From contig NZ_VTFT01000001.1 in assembly GCF_008244685.1 (NCBI RefSeq), positions 2,769,248 through 2,833,247 on the forward strand: 64,000 nucleotides of DNA, given 5' to 3'. Shown piece by piece: positions 35,373 through 43,905 of the stretch; the first letter of the stretch is position 1; the number at the start of each line of letters is the position of its first letter. The DNA is from Luteimonas viscosa. Lineage in GTDB: Bacteria > Pseudomonadota > Gammaproteobacteria > Xanthomonadales > Xanthomonadaceae. Position numbers and translations under genes: made by a program. The notes under the pieces were generated by a model. That model saw only the letters and a list, made by a program, of their open reading frames with translations. It had not been told where the DNA came from and did no database searches.

Positions 35373-36164
35373 TTAAGCGGCCGGTTGGCCGGCTTCCCTG
35401 GCGGCGAGGTCGATCGTGTCGGCGACCACCCTGGGCTGCGTCATGAAGACGGCGTGGCTGGCGGACACCCTGGTGACGCGCGCGTTGATGCGCTCGGCCA
35501 TGTGGATGAGCATGGCCTGGTCGAACGCCTTGTCCTCGGTGGCAATCACGGCCCAGCTGGGCTTCGTGCGCCAGGCGGCATGGGTCAGCGTGGTGCCGAA
35601 CACCGACATGTTGATCGGCACCTGCGAGTCGCGCAGGAACGCCGCGTCGGCATCGGTGGTGTCGTGGGCAAAGCCGGCCTTGAACCTGGCGGGACTGATG
35701 AAGCCGTAGCCGTCGCCGCCCGTGTCGATCACGAATTCGGGCGTGAGCGCGAAGCCGGCGTACTGCTGGGCGGTGGTTTCGCCGGCGTCCGGTGCCAGGG
35801 CGGACACGTAGACTAGGCCGGCCACCTTGTCGTGGACGCCGGCTTCGGTGATGACCGTGCCGCCCCAGGAATGTCCGACCAGGATGGCAGGGCCGTCCTG
35901 GCGGTCGAGCACGCGCCGGGTCGCCGTCACGTCGTCGGCGAGCGAGGTCAGCGGGTTCTGCACGATCGAGACGCGATAGCCGCGCGCGGTGAGGTCGTCG
36001 TAGACCGGGCGCCAGCCGGCGCCGTCGGCGAAAGCACCGTGCACCAGCACGACATTCTTCACCTGCGCGCCGCGGTGGCCGGGCGCGGCGTCATGGGCCT
36101 GTGCGGAAGGGGAGGTGCCGGCCGCCAGAGCGGCCGCGAGCACTGCAGGGATCAGCTTGAACAT
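35373..36164 (-). CDS. secreted alpha/beta hydrolase
   Basis: 263 residues with a signal peptide (AVLAAALAAGTSPSAQA). Fold markers: VVLVHGAFADGAGWRPVYDD for the oxyanion hole, nucleophile Ser in LVGHSWGGTVITEA, and the His of VSASHAVFMTQP near the C-terminus. It resembles the EstA/salicylate-esterase-like group of small esterases. Substrate unknown. No co-transcribed neighbour is evident. Confidence 0.88.
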   Translation of the reverse strand: MFKLIPAVLAAALAAGTSPSAQAHDAAPGHRGAQVKNVVLVHGAFADGAGWRPVYDDLTARGYRVSIVQNPLTSLADDVTATRRVLDRQDGPAILVGHSWGGTVITEAGVHDKVAGLVYVSALAPDAGETTAQQYAGFALTPEFVIDTGGDGYGFISPARFKAGFAHDTTDADAAFLRDSQVPINMSVFGTTLTHAAWRTKPSWAVIATEDKAFDQAMLIHMAERINARVTRVSASHAVFMTQPRVVADTIDLAAREAGQPAA

Positions 36165-36273
36165 GGACGTATCCTCGGGTGTGGGCAGGTGTATGGCGTG
36201 TCGGCCGGCAGGGCCGCTTTGCGGCGCACGACAGGGCGGTCGGTTGCCTGAGCCTGATCAGTCAGCGGGCAGG

Positions 36274-36864
36274 TCAGTCCTGCAAGCGGGGGGTCGGCTC
36301 AGCCACGGTTTCGTTCGATGGCATCGACCTGGGTCGCCCGCTCCGCGCCATTGCATCGAATACGCCATCGCGACGCACCCAGGCGTGGTACAACGCCGCG
36401 GCCAGGTGCATCAGCACCAGGGCGAAAAGTGCATAGCCAAGTACGCCATGCGCGCCGCGCAACCAGGCGTAAAGCGTGGGGTCGTGCGGGACGAGTGCGG
36501 GCAGCCGCAGCGCGCCGACCATCGGCACCGGGTAACCACCGGCCGACAGCATCGACCAACCGAGCAGCGGCATCGCGAGCATCAGCGCGTACAGCAGCCA
36601 GTGCGAGGCTTTCGCGGCGAGGGCCTGCGGGCGCGGCAGGTCCGCAGGCAGCGGGGGTGGCGGGCTGCGCCAGCGGTGGTACAGCCGCACCAGCGCCAAC
36701 AGCAGGATGGCGATGCCGAGCGGCCGGTGCAGCTCGATCAGCATCGGCCGCAGCGCCAACGATGCGACCATGCCCACGCCGACGAAGAGCATGGCCATGA
36801 CCAGCACGGCCATGCCCCAGTGCAACAGCCGCGCAAGCGCATCGAAATGGCCGTGGCGATTCAT
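36274..36864 (-). CDS. cytochrome b561 family protein
   Basis: 196 residues with four membrane helices. Heme ligands are likely the His of ARLLHWGMAVL and of LIELHRPLGI, KASHWLLYALM and LMHLAAALYHAW, as in bacterial b561. It probably supplies electrons from quinol to the catalase-like partner. The ATG overlaps the stop of the catalase gene (ATGA), so both are made together. Confidence 0.9.
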   Translation of the reverse strand: MNRHGHFDALARLLHWGMAVLVMAMLFVGVGMVASLALRPMLIELHRPLGIAILLLALVRLYHRWRSPPPPLPADLPRPQALAAKASHWLLYALMLAMPLLGWSMLSAGGYPVPMVGALRLPALVPHDPTLYAWLRGAHGVLGYALFALVLMHLAAALYHAWVRRDGVFDAMARSGRPRSMPSNETVAEPTPRLQD

Positions 36865-37967
36865 CGTGCAACCTCCTGCATGGTGACGTCGGTCGCCGGC
36901 GGCGCCTGGTCGCGGGCGGTCTCGCGTTCGCGACGGTTGAAGGAAACCGAGTACGCCGCCGCGCGCGCCGCCAGGATCGGATCGCCGGACAGCGCGATGC
37001 CGTCAGGCACCACGGTCGGGTCGTAGTTCACGTCCCGGCACCGACCGGTGGCCTGCGGCTGGCTGTTGTTCAACACGAGTACGCCGGCAATGTGGCGCGG
37101 ACGGTTTTCGGGCCATGCCTGCGACGGATCATCGATCGGATCGCCGGGCGCAGCTTCGATGATGACCAGGTTCCAGCGCAGCGGACCCCGGCGCAGCCGT
37201 GCCCGCAGTTCCTCGGCCAGGTAGTCGGGATCTGCCTGCTGGCGTTCGGCTTCGCTGAGCGGTTCGAATGGAGCCTGTGGCTCCATCGACCATCGTACGA
37301 AGCGTTCGCGACCCGCGGCATCGACGAAACGGAATGCGTTGACGCCGTTGTATGCCGTGTTGGCCCAGCTGCTGGACCACGGCGCGGACTTCGCCCAGGC
37401 CTGGAACCGCTTCGCTTCCGGATGTTCGGCAAGGAACGCCGCCATCCTTGCAGGATCCGGCTTTCCCGTCGCCGGATCCGGACGCGACGCGACCAGTTGC
37501 TTGTGGAATCCGGCCGGTGTGGACACGGAGAAGAATGGGAAGCTGTTCATCGCCATCCGCCACTCCTGTCCGTTGTCGGCCTTCAGCAGCAGCGCTAGGC
37601 TGCGCACGCGCGCCTGCGCGTCCAGCGCGTACGGATCGGCGCCGCCGATCGACAGTCGGCCCTGCACCGCCGTGCGCGGCTGGCTGAACACCTGTGCGCG
37701 CGAAAGCGCCGCAGCCTGCGTGGAAGGTTCGAAATAGCCCGCCACGCAGACGCCCTTGCTGTGCGCCCGGCGGAAGCCCGCGTACGGCTTGCCGCCCTCG
37801 ATGGCGTCCACCAGGCGTGGCGCCGTCAGGCGATCCTTTCCGATCCAGCCGGCCGCCCAGGCGAAGGCCGTGGCCAGTACCAGGACGATGATGGCGATGG
37901 CCGTCAATGCGGGCCACGGCATCGGTGGTTTCGGGGGCATCAATGGATCGGGAGGAAGGGTGGGCAC
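36861..37967 (-). CDS. catalase-family peroxidase (SrpA-like), membrane-anchored
   Basis: 368 residues from GTG 37967, with GGAG six bases upstream. A signal anchor (AIAIIVLVLATAFAWAAGWI) precedes a catalase-fold domain: FRRAHSKGVCVAGYFEPSTQ, then EWRMAMNSFPFFSVSTPAGF and YSVSFNRRERETA. It is shorter than classic catalases and fits the catalase-related peroxidases that lack the dimer arm. It forms an operon with cytochrome b561 and is divergent from an ECF sigma factor whose promoter motif precedes it. Confidence 0.88.
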   Translation of the reverse strand: MPTLPPDPLMPPKPPMPWPALTAIAIIVLVLATAFAWAAGWIGKDRLTAPRLVDAIEGGKPYAGFRRAHSKGVCVAGYFEPSTQAAALSRAQVFSQPRTAVQGRLSIGGADPYALDAQARVRSLALLLKADNGQEWRMAMNSFPFFSVSTPAGFHKQLVASRPDPATGKPDPARMAAFLAEHPEAKRFQAWAKSAPWSSSWANTAYNGVNAFRFVDAAGRERFVRWSMEPQAPFEPLSEAERQQADPDYLAEELRARLRRGPLRWNLVIIEAAPGDPIDDPSQAWPENRPRHIAGVLVLNNSQPQATGRCRDVNYDPTVVPDGIALSGDPILAARAAAYSVSFNRRERETARDQAPPATDVTMQEVAR

Positions 37968-37996
37968 GGGCAGCTCCGGTATCGTTGGATGGTGGA

Positions 37997-38022
37997 GGAC
38001 GCGCGGCGGCGGGATTTATTCC
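37997..38022 (-). promoter_or_regulatory. ECF-type promoter of the catalase-b561 operon
   Basis: On the minus strand GGAATAA (38022-38016) is followed after 14 bases by CGTCC (38001-37997). A matching pair faces the sigma gene at 38063-38089. The start codon (37967) lies 29 bases on. Confidence 0.65.
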
Positions 38023-38062
38023 ATGTACCGGCGATACCCGACCGTTGCATTGGCGGCAATGC

Positions 38063-38089
38063 GGAATAATCCGCCTTGCCCATACGTCC
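38063..38089 (+). promoter_or_regulatory. ECF-type promoter of the sigma/anti-sigma operon
   Basis: GGAATAA at 38063-38069 and CGTCC at 38085-38089, spaced by 15 bases, 29 bases before the sigma ATG. It mirrors the catalase promoter, implying autoregulation. Confidence 0.65.
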
Positions 38090-38118
38090 CACGCACAACA
38101 CCGACCCTGCGCTCCCCG

Positions 38119-38646
38119 ATGCCTGCTCCATCGCCCCTGCTGGATGATGAAACCCTGCGTGAGCTGATCCCGAGGCTGCGACGGTTCGCGCGGTCCCTGG
38201 CTGCGGATCCTGCCGCGGCCGATGACCTGGTCCAGGCCACGCTGGAGCGCGCACTGACCCGGGGCGCGAGCCGTCGCAACGAGGACGCCCTGCAACCCTG
38301 GTTGTTCTCGGTCCTGTACCGCCAGTTCATCGACGACCATCGGCGTGCGGTGCGCTGGAAGCGCATCGCCTCGCTGTTCGCGACCGAAAACGAGCCGCGG
38401 CCGCCGACGCCGGACCAGGTCTTCGATGCACGCACGTCGTTGGCGTCCTTCTCCCAACTGCCGGCGGAACAGCGCGCATTGCTGATGCTGGTCAGCGTGG
38501 AAGGCCTGGGTTACCGCGAAGCGGCGGATGTGCTGGGCATCCCCATCGGCACGGTGATGTCGCGCCTGTCGCGCGCCCGACAGGCGTTGCGTGCGATGGA
38601 TGAGGAAAAAATGCCCGCCTCCCCCGTGCTGAGGGTCCTGCGATGA
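38119..38646 (+). CDS. ECF-family RNA polymerase sigma factor
   Basis: 175 residues from ATG 38119. Sigma2 is LRRFARSLAADPAAADDLVQ and the -10-binding helix around ALQPWLFSVLYRQFIDDHRR. Sigma4 is LPAEQRALLMLVSVEGLGYR then LGIPIGTVMSRLSRARQALR. It overlaps the anti-sigma gene (ATGA) and is divergent from the catalase-b561 operon, the usual genomic context of this sigma group. Confidence 0.92.
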   Translation: MPAPSPLLDDETLRELIPRLRRFARSLAADPAAADDLVQATLERALTRGASRRNEDALQPWLFSVLYRQFIDDHRRAVRWKRIASLFATENEPRPPTPDQVFDARTSLASFSQLPAEQRALLMLVSVEGLGYREAADVLGIPIGTVMSRLSRARQALRAMDEEKMPASPVLRVLR

Positions 38647-39401
38647 ACATCGATGCCATGCACCACCGGCCCGACGACAGTGAACTGCATGCTTATGTGG
38701 ACGGTCGGCTGGATCCTGCCCGGCTCGCCGATGTCGAAGCCTGGCTCGCCGCGCACCCGCAGCATGCCGTCCAGGTGGAGGGCTGGAAGCGCGATGCCGA
38801 GCGGCTACGCGCACTTCATGCACATCCGGAACACTGGGCTTGCAACACCGCACTGGAACCCGCGCGCGTGCGCAATCGTCTGCGCTCGCGGCGACGTGCG
38901 CGCTTCGGCATTGCCGCATCGCTGCTGCTGGCCTTCGGCATGGGAACTGGTGCGGGCTGGCAGGCGCGCGAATCGCGGCCGGTGCAAGCTTCGTTGCCGA
39001 TGGCCGACGCCCTGGCCGCGTACCGCCAGTTCGTGAGTGTCGAGGCGCCGCCCATGGAATTCGATGCCAGCCGCACCGATGACCTGCAGCGCTGGCTGCG
39101 GCGCCATTTCGGCGAAGCGGGGCGGGTACCCGACCTGAGCGCAGCAGGTTATCGGCTGATGGGGGGGCGCCTGCTCTCTACCGAACAGGGGGCGGCGGCG
39201 ATGCTGGTCTACCAGGATGGCTCAGGCGCGCGGGTGGGTTTCTACCTGCGTCCACGCGGCTTGTTGCGCAGCGACGGCCAGCGCCGCGACGGCGACCTTC
39301 TGGCGCGATACTGGTCGCACCGGAACACCAGCTTTGCACTGGTCAGCAATACGGAAGACGCGGCAGCGTTGAAGCTGCCCAGCCTGTTGGGCGGCGGGTA
39401 A
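38643..39401 (+). CDS. membrane anti-sigma factor
   Basis: 252 residues. The N-terminal cytoplasmic anti-sigma domain (SELHAYVDGRLDPARLADVE, residues 13-32) binds the sigma factor. One membrane helix (FGIAASLLLAFGMGTGAGW, about 89-107) precedes a periplasmic domain ending TSFALVSNTEDAAALKLPSL. No HxxxCxxC zinc motif. Translation is coupled to the sigma gene. Release of sigma would induce catalase and itself. Confidence 0.88.
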   Translation: MNIDAMHHRPDDSELHAYVDGRLDPARLADVEAWLAAHPQHAVQVEGWKRDAERLRALHAHPEHWACNTALEPARVRNRLRSRRRARFGIAASLLLAFGMGTGAGWQARESRPVQASLPMADALAAYRQFVSVEAPPMEFDASRTDDLQRWLRRHFGEAGRVPDLSAAGYRLMGGRLLSTEQGAAAMLVYQDGSGARVGFYLRPRGLLRSDGQRRDGDLLARYWSHRNTSFALVSNTEDAAALKLPSLLGGG

Positions 39402-39753
39402 GAGCCAGAGAGACCGCAGGTACTCGAACTGGCCGCATCGTCACCGCAGGCCCATCGCCGACGAGTGCTTGCACGGCCTTGACCCAACCCCGGCATTGGT
39501 CCCCCAGACCGTGTTGCCGGTCGGTTGTCGGGCGCCACCGCCTTCCAGGGCCAGGCGCCCCGGGACGACTGCGTTGTCTCCAGCGCGGGCCAGCGCGCCC
39601 CATCGGGACGACGGCACGACGTCCCCGGGTGGAAACATCAGCGCGCCGGGTTCTTCGGCGATACAGCCCCGAGTCGATCCGCCTGCCTGCCAGTTGCCGA
39701 TACGAGTTCTTCCGCCCGCAAGTCTCCACGCGTCCGCGAGCCGATCTGCGGAT
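39402..39753. other. intergenic stretch with no supported gene
   Basis: About 350 bases between the anti-sigma gene and the convergent metalloprotease-like gene. Open frames exist in both directions but none shows a domain, ribosome-binding site or plausible protein composition. Confidence 0.4.
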
Positions 39754-40764
39754 TCAGTCGGCAGACGACTCCGGCTGCCGCCATTGTGCCGGACGCGGCG
39801 CCCAGTCGCCTTCGCCCAGCACGGCCTCGACCAGGTGGACCAGCGGGAAGCCGAGTTCCGCTTCGGCGCCCCGGCCGGCATCTTGCCAACCGGCCGCAAG
39901 CACGAACGCCCGGAATGCGGATTCGTCCTGCTTCGCGGCAAGGCGGGTGATGGTGGCGGCCAGATCGTAGGCGAGTTCCTCGCCATCGCCGACGTGGAAC
40001 GCCTCACCCGACCAGAACGCCTGGATGCGCCCGGCATTCCACCAGGCGAGGTGGCGGGCGTGCATCTCGGCAGGGCTGTACAGGCGTAGCCGCGGGTCGG
40101 CCATGCGGGGCAGCAGGGCCTGCTCGACGTTCACCGCGATGCCTTCGTTGAGCCACACCGGCAGCGGCAGGTGCGTGAGCAGCGCGTGGGACAGTTCGTG
40201 CACGACGACCGGCTCGAGGTCGTCGAGTGCGTCGTGCCAGCTGGCGAAGTGGCCGTAGCCGGCGTTGATGAACACGCCGCTGGAAGGTGCGTAGTCGCCG
40301 TCCGTCGGGCGGTAGTGGTCGAGGTAGTCGTGGTAGCTCTCGCGCGAGGCGAACACCATCACCACGTACGGGCCATGTCCCTCGTCGGATGCGAGCGGGC
40401 CCAGCCGCGCGCGGATGGCCCGCAGCGCCTGCTCGCACATGCCCAGCACCAGGGTCCCGGCCCGTTCGGGCAGCGAGGACAGGAGCAGGAAATTTCCGCT
40501 GGCCCGTAGCCTGTACTCAGCGTCGGGCAGCGCGTTGCCCAGGGCGTCCAGCCACTGGCGGGCGGCAGTGGCGTAATAGCGGTCGAGAAAGCTTTTGTCG
40601 GCCTCCGCCGCCGCGGCACCCATCGCCTCCCAGTCGGGAATCGGAAACCGGGTGCCGGGGCGCCAGCGCATGTCGACGCCGACGTCGACGGGCGCTGGCT
40701 CGGGCGCATGCCTGGGGGCATCCGCAGTCGGTCCCTTGGGCTTGCGGAAGAACCGGCTCAGCAT
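39754..40764 (-). CDS. zincin-like metalloprotease of unknown substrate
   Basis: 336 residues. The zinc motif is VVHELSHALL (HExxH) near residue 190, followed 18 residues later by WLNEGIAVNVEQ, whose Glu is the likely third ligand: the gluzincin arrangement of DUF1570-like peptidases. The first 30 residues are basic and Pro-rich, with no clear signal peptide. No obvious partner gene; the next gene on the strand starts 85 bases upstream. Confidence 0.75.
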   Translation of the reverse strand: MLSRFFRKPKGPTADAPRHAPEPAPVDVGVDMRWRPGTRFPIPDWEAMGAAAAEADKSFLDRYYATAARQWLDALGNALPDAEYRLRASGNFLLLSSLPERAGTLVLGMCEQALRAIRARLGPLASDEGHGPYVVMVFASRESYHDYLDHYRPTDGDYAPSSGVFINAGYGHFASWHDALDDLEPVVVHELSHALLTHLPLPVWLNEGIAVNVEQALLPRMADPRLRLYSPAEMHARHLAWWNAGRIQAFWSGEAFHVGDGEELAYDLAATITRLAAKQDESAFRAFVLAAGWQDAGRGAEAELGFPLVHLVEAVLGEGDWAPRPAQWRQPESSAD

Positions 40765-40848
40765 GCTTGGAGAGCCTCCTGCATCTCGGACCAGTCAGTG
40801 AGCCGGAGCCCGTGCCTTTCCTGGAAGCGAACGCGACCGCGTTCCCGG

Positions 40849-41280
40849 CTAGGGCGCACCTTTGCTTCTTCCCGCCCTGTACTCCGCGATGGCCTGTGCG
40901 GCCGTCGGATTCGACATCGCCATGCCGTTCACGAAGACGGCCGGCGCGCCGCGCTTGAACACCTCGACGGCGCGGTCGATCCCGGCCATCTGTTCGCTGG
41001 TCGGATCCGCCACGTCGAAGGAGAACCCGTCTCCCCTGACGACCGGGATGCCCAGCCGCTCGAGCTCCCGGACGAGGGACTCGGTGCGCTGCGCCTGCTC
41101 CGATGGGCAATTGCGCGGGGCGAGCACCAGCACCGCGTTGCGCGCGACGCCAGCCGGCATCTCGACCGGCACGAAGCCGTTGGCGCTCGCGGCGACCTCG
41201 CCGGCAACCTCGCGGCCCTGCCACCACTGGTAGGCGCCATAGAGCCCGCACCCCAGTAACAGGATCGTCAGGATCCGCAT
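40849..41280 (-). CDS. thioredoxin-fold-like membrane-anchored protein
   Basis: 143 residues from ATG 41280 with GGAGG eight bases before it. The N-terminus is a signal anchor (MRILTILLLGCGLYGAYQWW). The rest looks like a degenerate glutaredoxin fold: AVLVLAPRNCPSEQAQRTES with a lone Cys in the active-site position, then KRGAPAVFVNGMAMSNPTAA, the cis-Pro/strand region. Function unknown. Confidence 0.65.
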   Translation of the reverse strand: MRILTILLLGCGLYGAYQWWQGREVAGEVAASANGFVPVEMPAGVARNAVLVLAPRNCPSEQAQRTESLVRELERLGIPVVRGDGFSFDVADPTSEQMAGIDRAVEVFKRGAPAVFVNGMAMSNPTAAQAIAEYRAGRSKGAP

Positions 41281-41495
41281 GAACGCAACCTCCGCTGTCC
41301 GGCGGCAATCTTCATTGAGTTCTTCCCTCATTCCCCGGTTGTGGCCGTGTCCGATCAGCCCCGTGTTCCCGGACGCAACCGCGATCACCCTTCCCCACCA
41401 CGTTCATCCCCCGGTCGCACGAGTCGGTCGGTGAGCATGGCCCGCTCCGCATCGCTTCTGGCGCGACGAAGAATGGCCTCGTTCCTCCGGCCCGA

Positions 41496-42212
41496 TCAAG
41501 GGCGCACGGGGCGCGAGTCCGTCTGCGGCGAGCGCCGGCCAGGCCAGGCGGGCAGCGGAATCCCGCGCGCCTGCATCACGCCGCTGCGGACGACCTCGTA
41601 CACATCTTCCAGCAGCATCCCCTGCGAGCACCAGACCCTGCCGTTTGCGATGCGCCAGTGTGGCTGGTCGCCGGCACGGTAGCCGGCGAGCATGTGTTCG
41701 GACAGCTCGGACTCGAGCGCGATCTCCCGCCGGAACCTCAGCGTCCTCAGTTGCGGCGAGGGCTTGCCGGCAGGATCGCGGCGGATGTCGCCGCAGGAAG
41801 CCCACTGTCCGTCGACCGTCCGATGCACCGGAACCGCCTGGTACTTGTGGAGCCACGGCCCCTCGTCGGACAACGCCACGAACAGCAGCGCATTGCGGAA
41901 GCGCGCGAACGCCGGGAACCCGTAGTGGTCGGCGACGCTGAACCCCACTTCTGCGTTCGGGTAAGCGCCGGCGATCGGCTCCAGCACGCGGTACCGCGCC
42001 GCATACAGCGAATCCATGCTGATGCAGCCGCGCTCGCCGGTCTTCTCGAACTCCTGCTCGCACGGGTCGGGTGCTTCCTCGATCGAGATGCGCTCACCCA
42101 CGAAGACGAACGTCTCGACCGGCTGCGGCCCGACGGCTGCCGCCGGCGCCGGATAGAAGAGCGCTCCGACTGACAGGAGCAGCGGCGCACACATAACGCA
42201 GTTGATGAGCAT
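41496..42212 (-). CDS. secreted protein of unknown function
   Basis: 238 residues from ATG 42212. Signal peptide MLINCVMCAPLLLSVGALFY ending near PAAA. The mature protein has scattered Cys (DPCEQEFEKTGERGCISMDS, SCGDIRRDP, RVWCSQGMLL) that may pair in the periplasm, and no recognisable enzyme motif. It directly follows a truncated serine-protease frame on the same strand, which raises the possibility that it was part of a protease-associated locus. Confidence 0.65.
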   Translation of the reverse strand: MLINCVMCAPLLLSVGALFYPAPAAAVGPQPVETFVFVGERISIEEAPDPCEQEFEKTGERGCISMDSLYAARYRVLEPIAGAYPNAEVGFSVADHYGFPAFARFRNALLFVALSDEGPWLHKYQAVPVHRTVDGQWASCGDIRRDPAGKPSPQLRTLRFRREIALESELSEHMLAGYRAGDQPHWRIANGRVWCSQGMLLEDVYEVVRSGVMQARGIPLPAWPGRRSPQTDSRPVRP

Positions 42213-42244
42213 GCGTCCGAACTCCGTTTCGTACTCTGCCGGAA

Positions 42245-42453
42245 GCCCCGGCCTTGGCATGGATCGTATGGGCGGCGGTGACCACCCAGCGTGGGTCCGC
42301 CAGCACCCCGTGCCCTTCGCCTGGCATGTCGACAAGCGCCGGGAACTCCGTCGCGGGAACCCGGTACTGCGTGTCATCGACGTCATGCCGGATCACGATC
42401 GCGCTGGCGGACGAGGTTGCGGCAAGCAGGATGGGCAGCAGCAATCGCACCAT
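42245..42453 (-). pseudogene. N-terminal fragment of a trypsin-like serine protease
   Basis: The minus frame from ATG 42453 begins with a signal peptide (MVRLLLPILLAATSSASA) and continues IVIRHDVDDTQYRVPATEFP ... DPRWVVTAAHTIHAKAG, containing the catalytic-His motif TAAH of chymotrypsin-fold proteases. After about residue 70 homology stops and the frame continues into unrelated sequence antisense-shifted to the next gene. No GDSGG part is found here. A C-terminal part of a similar protease occurs at 63579-64000. Confidence 0.65.
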
Positions 42454-42482
42454 GTCCTGGCCCCGATCCTCCGAATCGCCTG

Positions 42483-42764
42483 TCAGCGATCAATGGGCCA
42501 GACGACGACGCTGCCCACAATCAGCGACAGGGAGACGAACGCCAGCATCGAGGCAAGCCCTGGATGGCGGGTGAAGCGGGGACGCGCTGCCGCGAGCGTT
42601 GGATTGGCCAGGACAAGCACACCCAGAAGCAGCCAGCCGCCCGCGCCCAGCCATCCCGGAAGTCCCTGGAACCTGGTGGGCGACAGGTAAGCAACGACAG
42701 CGCACAGTCCCGCAATCCAGAGGTGTGCACGTGCGTCCGTGCTGGATGTCCCATCTTGCGACAT
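42483..42764 (-). CDS. small membrane protein
   Basis: 93 residues from ATG 42764 with a strong GGGAGG at proper spacing. Three membrane helices: LWIAGLCAVVAYLSP, WLGAGGWLLLGVLVLA and LASMLAFVSLSLIVGSVVVW. No known family. It lies 29 bases upstream of the truncated protease frame. Confidence 0.7.
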   Translation of the reverse strand: MSQDGTSSTDARAHLWIAGLCAVVAYLSPTRFQGLPGWLGAGGWLLLGVLVLANPTLAAARPRFTRHPGLASMLAFVSLSLIVGSVVVWPIDR

Positions 42765-43395
42765 GTGAACCTCCCTTTTCGAGCGCCACCGGGGCCTGGC
42801 CCTGAGTGCATGAACCCGCGCCGCAACGTCTTTCCTGTTCCCGGCGGCGGGGGCTGCGAACGAACCGCAAGGTTTCGTCGGCACCCGCTTCCAGAATGCA
42901 GCCTCCCTGGCCATGAGTGTAGCCATCCGGGGCGTGCCGGTGGAAGCCGCCGGCTCCGCAGCTGCCGATCGGAGGGGACCAGGTGCAAGGCGAACCGGAT
43001 TCTCGGCGACGAGGTCGAGACGCCTGTTTTCCGACCCCTGTTTCCGCTACCCGGGCGTGCAGGCCTGGGCGATGGAGAGGCTGTTCTCGTACAGGTGGTG
43101 GCGGGTGGTCCCGCCATCCTCCACGGTCAGCCGCAGCGCAGACGGACGCGCGAAGAGCACATGGTGCATCCGGCCGACCTCTTCGAAGTTCGAACGCGGC
43201 GGGCCACCACGCCTCATCGGGCCGGGGCCACGCCCGGAAGAATGGCTTCCCACCTGTCCCGCCGCGGAAAAAAAGAAAGGGAGGCCTGCCCGGCCTCCCG
43301 TTATGACGTTATAAGCCGCCCGGGGGCTTGCGACAAGCCCCGTCGCCCGGGGCAGGATCGGCGCCCTGTCGATGGGACAGCACGGGGAGCGAAGC
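42765..43395. other. intergenic region upstream of arr
   Basis: About 630 bases without a supported gene. It holds a terminator-like hairpin near 43279 and, next to it, an AT-rich imperfect palindrome TTATGACGTTATAA at 43301-43314. Open frames in all directions look like noise. Confidence 0.4.
43267..43299 (-). terminator. terminator-like hairpin reading on the minus strand
   Basis: GGGAGGCC at 43279-43286 pairs with GGCCTCCC at 43292-43299 around a five-base loop. On the minus strand it is followed by TTTCTTTTTTT. No minus-strand gene ends just upstream, so it may stop antisense transcription or be a relic of a lost gene. Confidence 0.55.
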
Positions 43396-43800
43396 ATGAC
43401 CGACCAGGCAACGACCTACTACCACGGCACCCGCGCGGACCTGCGCGAGGGCGATCTGATCGGGCCCGGCCGCAGGTCCAACTTCGGCAGCAGGAAGCCG
43501 TCGTCGTACGTCTACCTGTCCGCCACCCTCGACGCTGCCATCTGGGGCGCCGAACTGGCCGCCGGCGAGGGGCCCCAGCGGATCTACATCGTTGCCCCGA
43601 CCGGGCCGATCGAGGACGATCCCAACCTCACCGACAAGCGCTTTCCCGGCAATCCGACCCGCTCCTATCGATCGCGCCATCCGTTCCGCGTCGTGGGCGA
43701 GGTGATGCAGTGGACCGCGCATCCGCCCGAGCGCCTGGCGCAGATGCGCGCGTTCCTCGCCAGCCTCCCCGAAGCCGACGCCGATCCGATCGAAGACTAG
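43396..43800 (+). CDS. arr: NAD+-rifampin ADP-ribosyltransferase (Arr)
   Basis: 134 residues from ATG 43396, with GGGGAGCG before it. The whole protein follows Arr: YYHGTRADLREGDLIGPGRR near the N-terminus, YVYLSATLDAAIWGAELAAG, RIYIVAPTGPIEDDPNLTDK and FPGNPTRSYRS ahead of VVGEVMQW. Arr transfers ADP-ribose from NAD+ to the C23 hydroxyl of rifamycins and inactivates them. No integron or IS is adjacent, so it looks like a chromosomal intrinsic gene. Confidence 0.93.
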   Translation: MTDQATTYYHGTRADLREGDLIGPGRRSNFGSRKPSSYVYLSATLDAAIWGAELAAGEGPQRIYIVAPTGPIEDDPNLTDKRFPGNPTRSYRSRHPFRVVGEVMQWTAHPPERLAQMRAFLASLPEADADPIED

Positions 43801-43905
43801 CCCGCGTCGTCGCCGCATCGATCGGCACGGGCCATCGGGAGACGAATGCCGCCGACAACACTTTCGACGAACGGGCTTTCCGGTTCGCCTGGCCGACCCG
43901 GCGCT

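Noticed and set aside
39440..39750. Minus-strand frame beside the anti-sigma gene with GNTVWGTNAGVG-like sequence
   Set aside because: No recognisable domain, no initiation signal, and it overlaps the end of the metalloprotease-like gene out of frame.
42913..43397. Open frames on both strands in the pre-arr gap
   Set aside because: Composition and lack of signals suggest noise; only the hairpin there is convincing.
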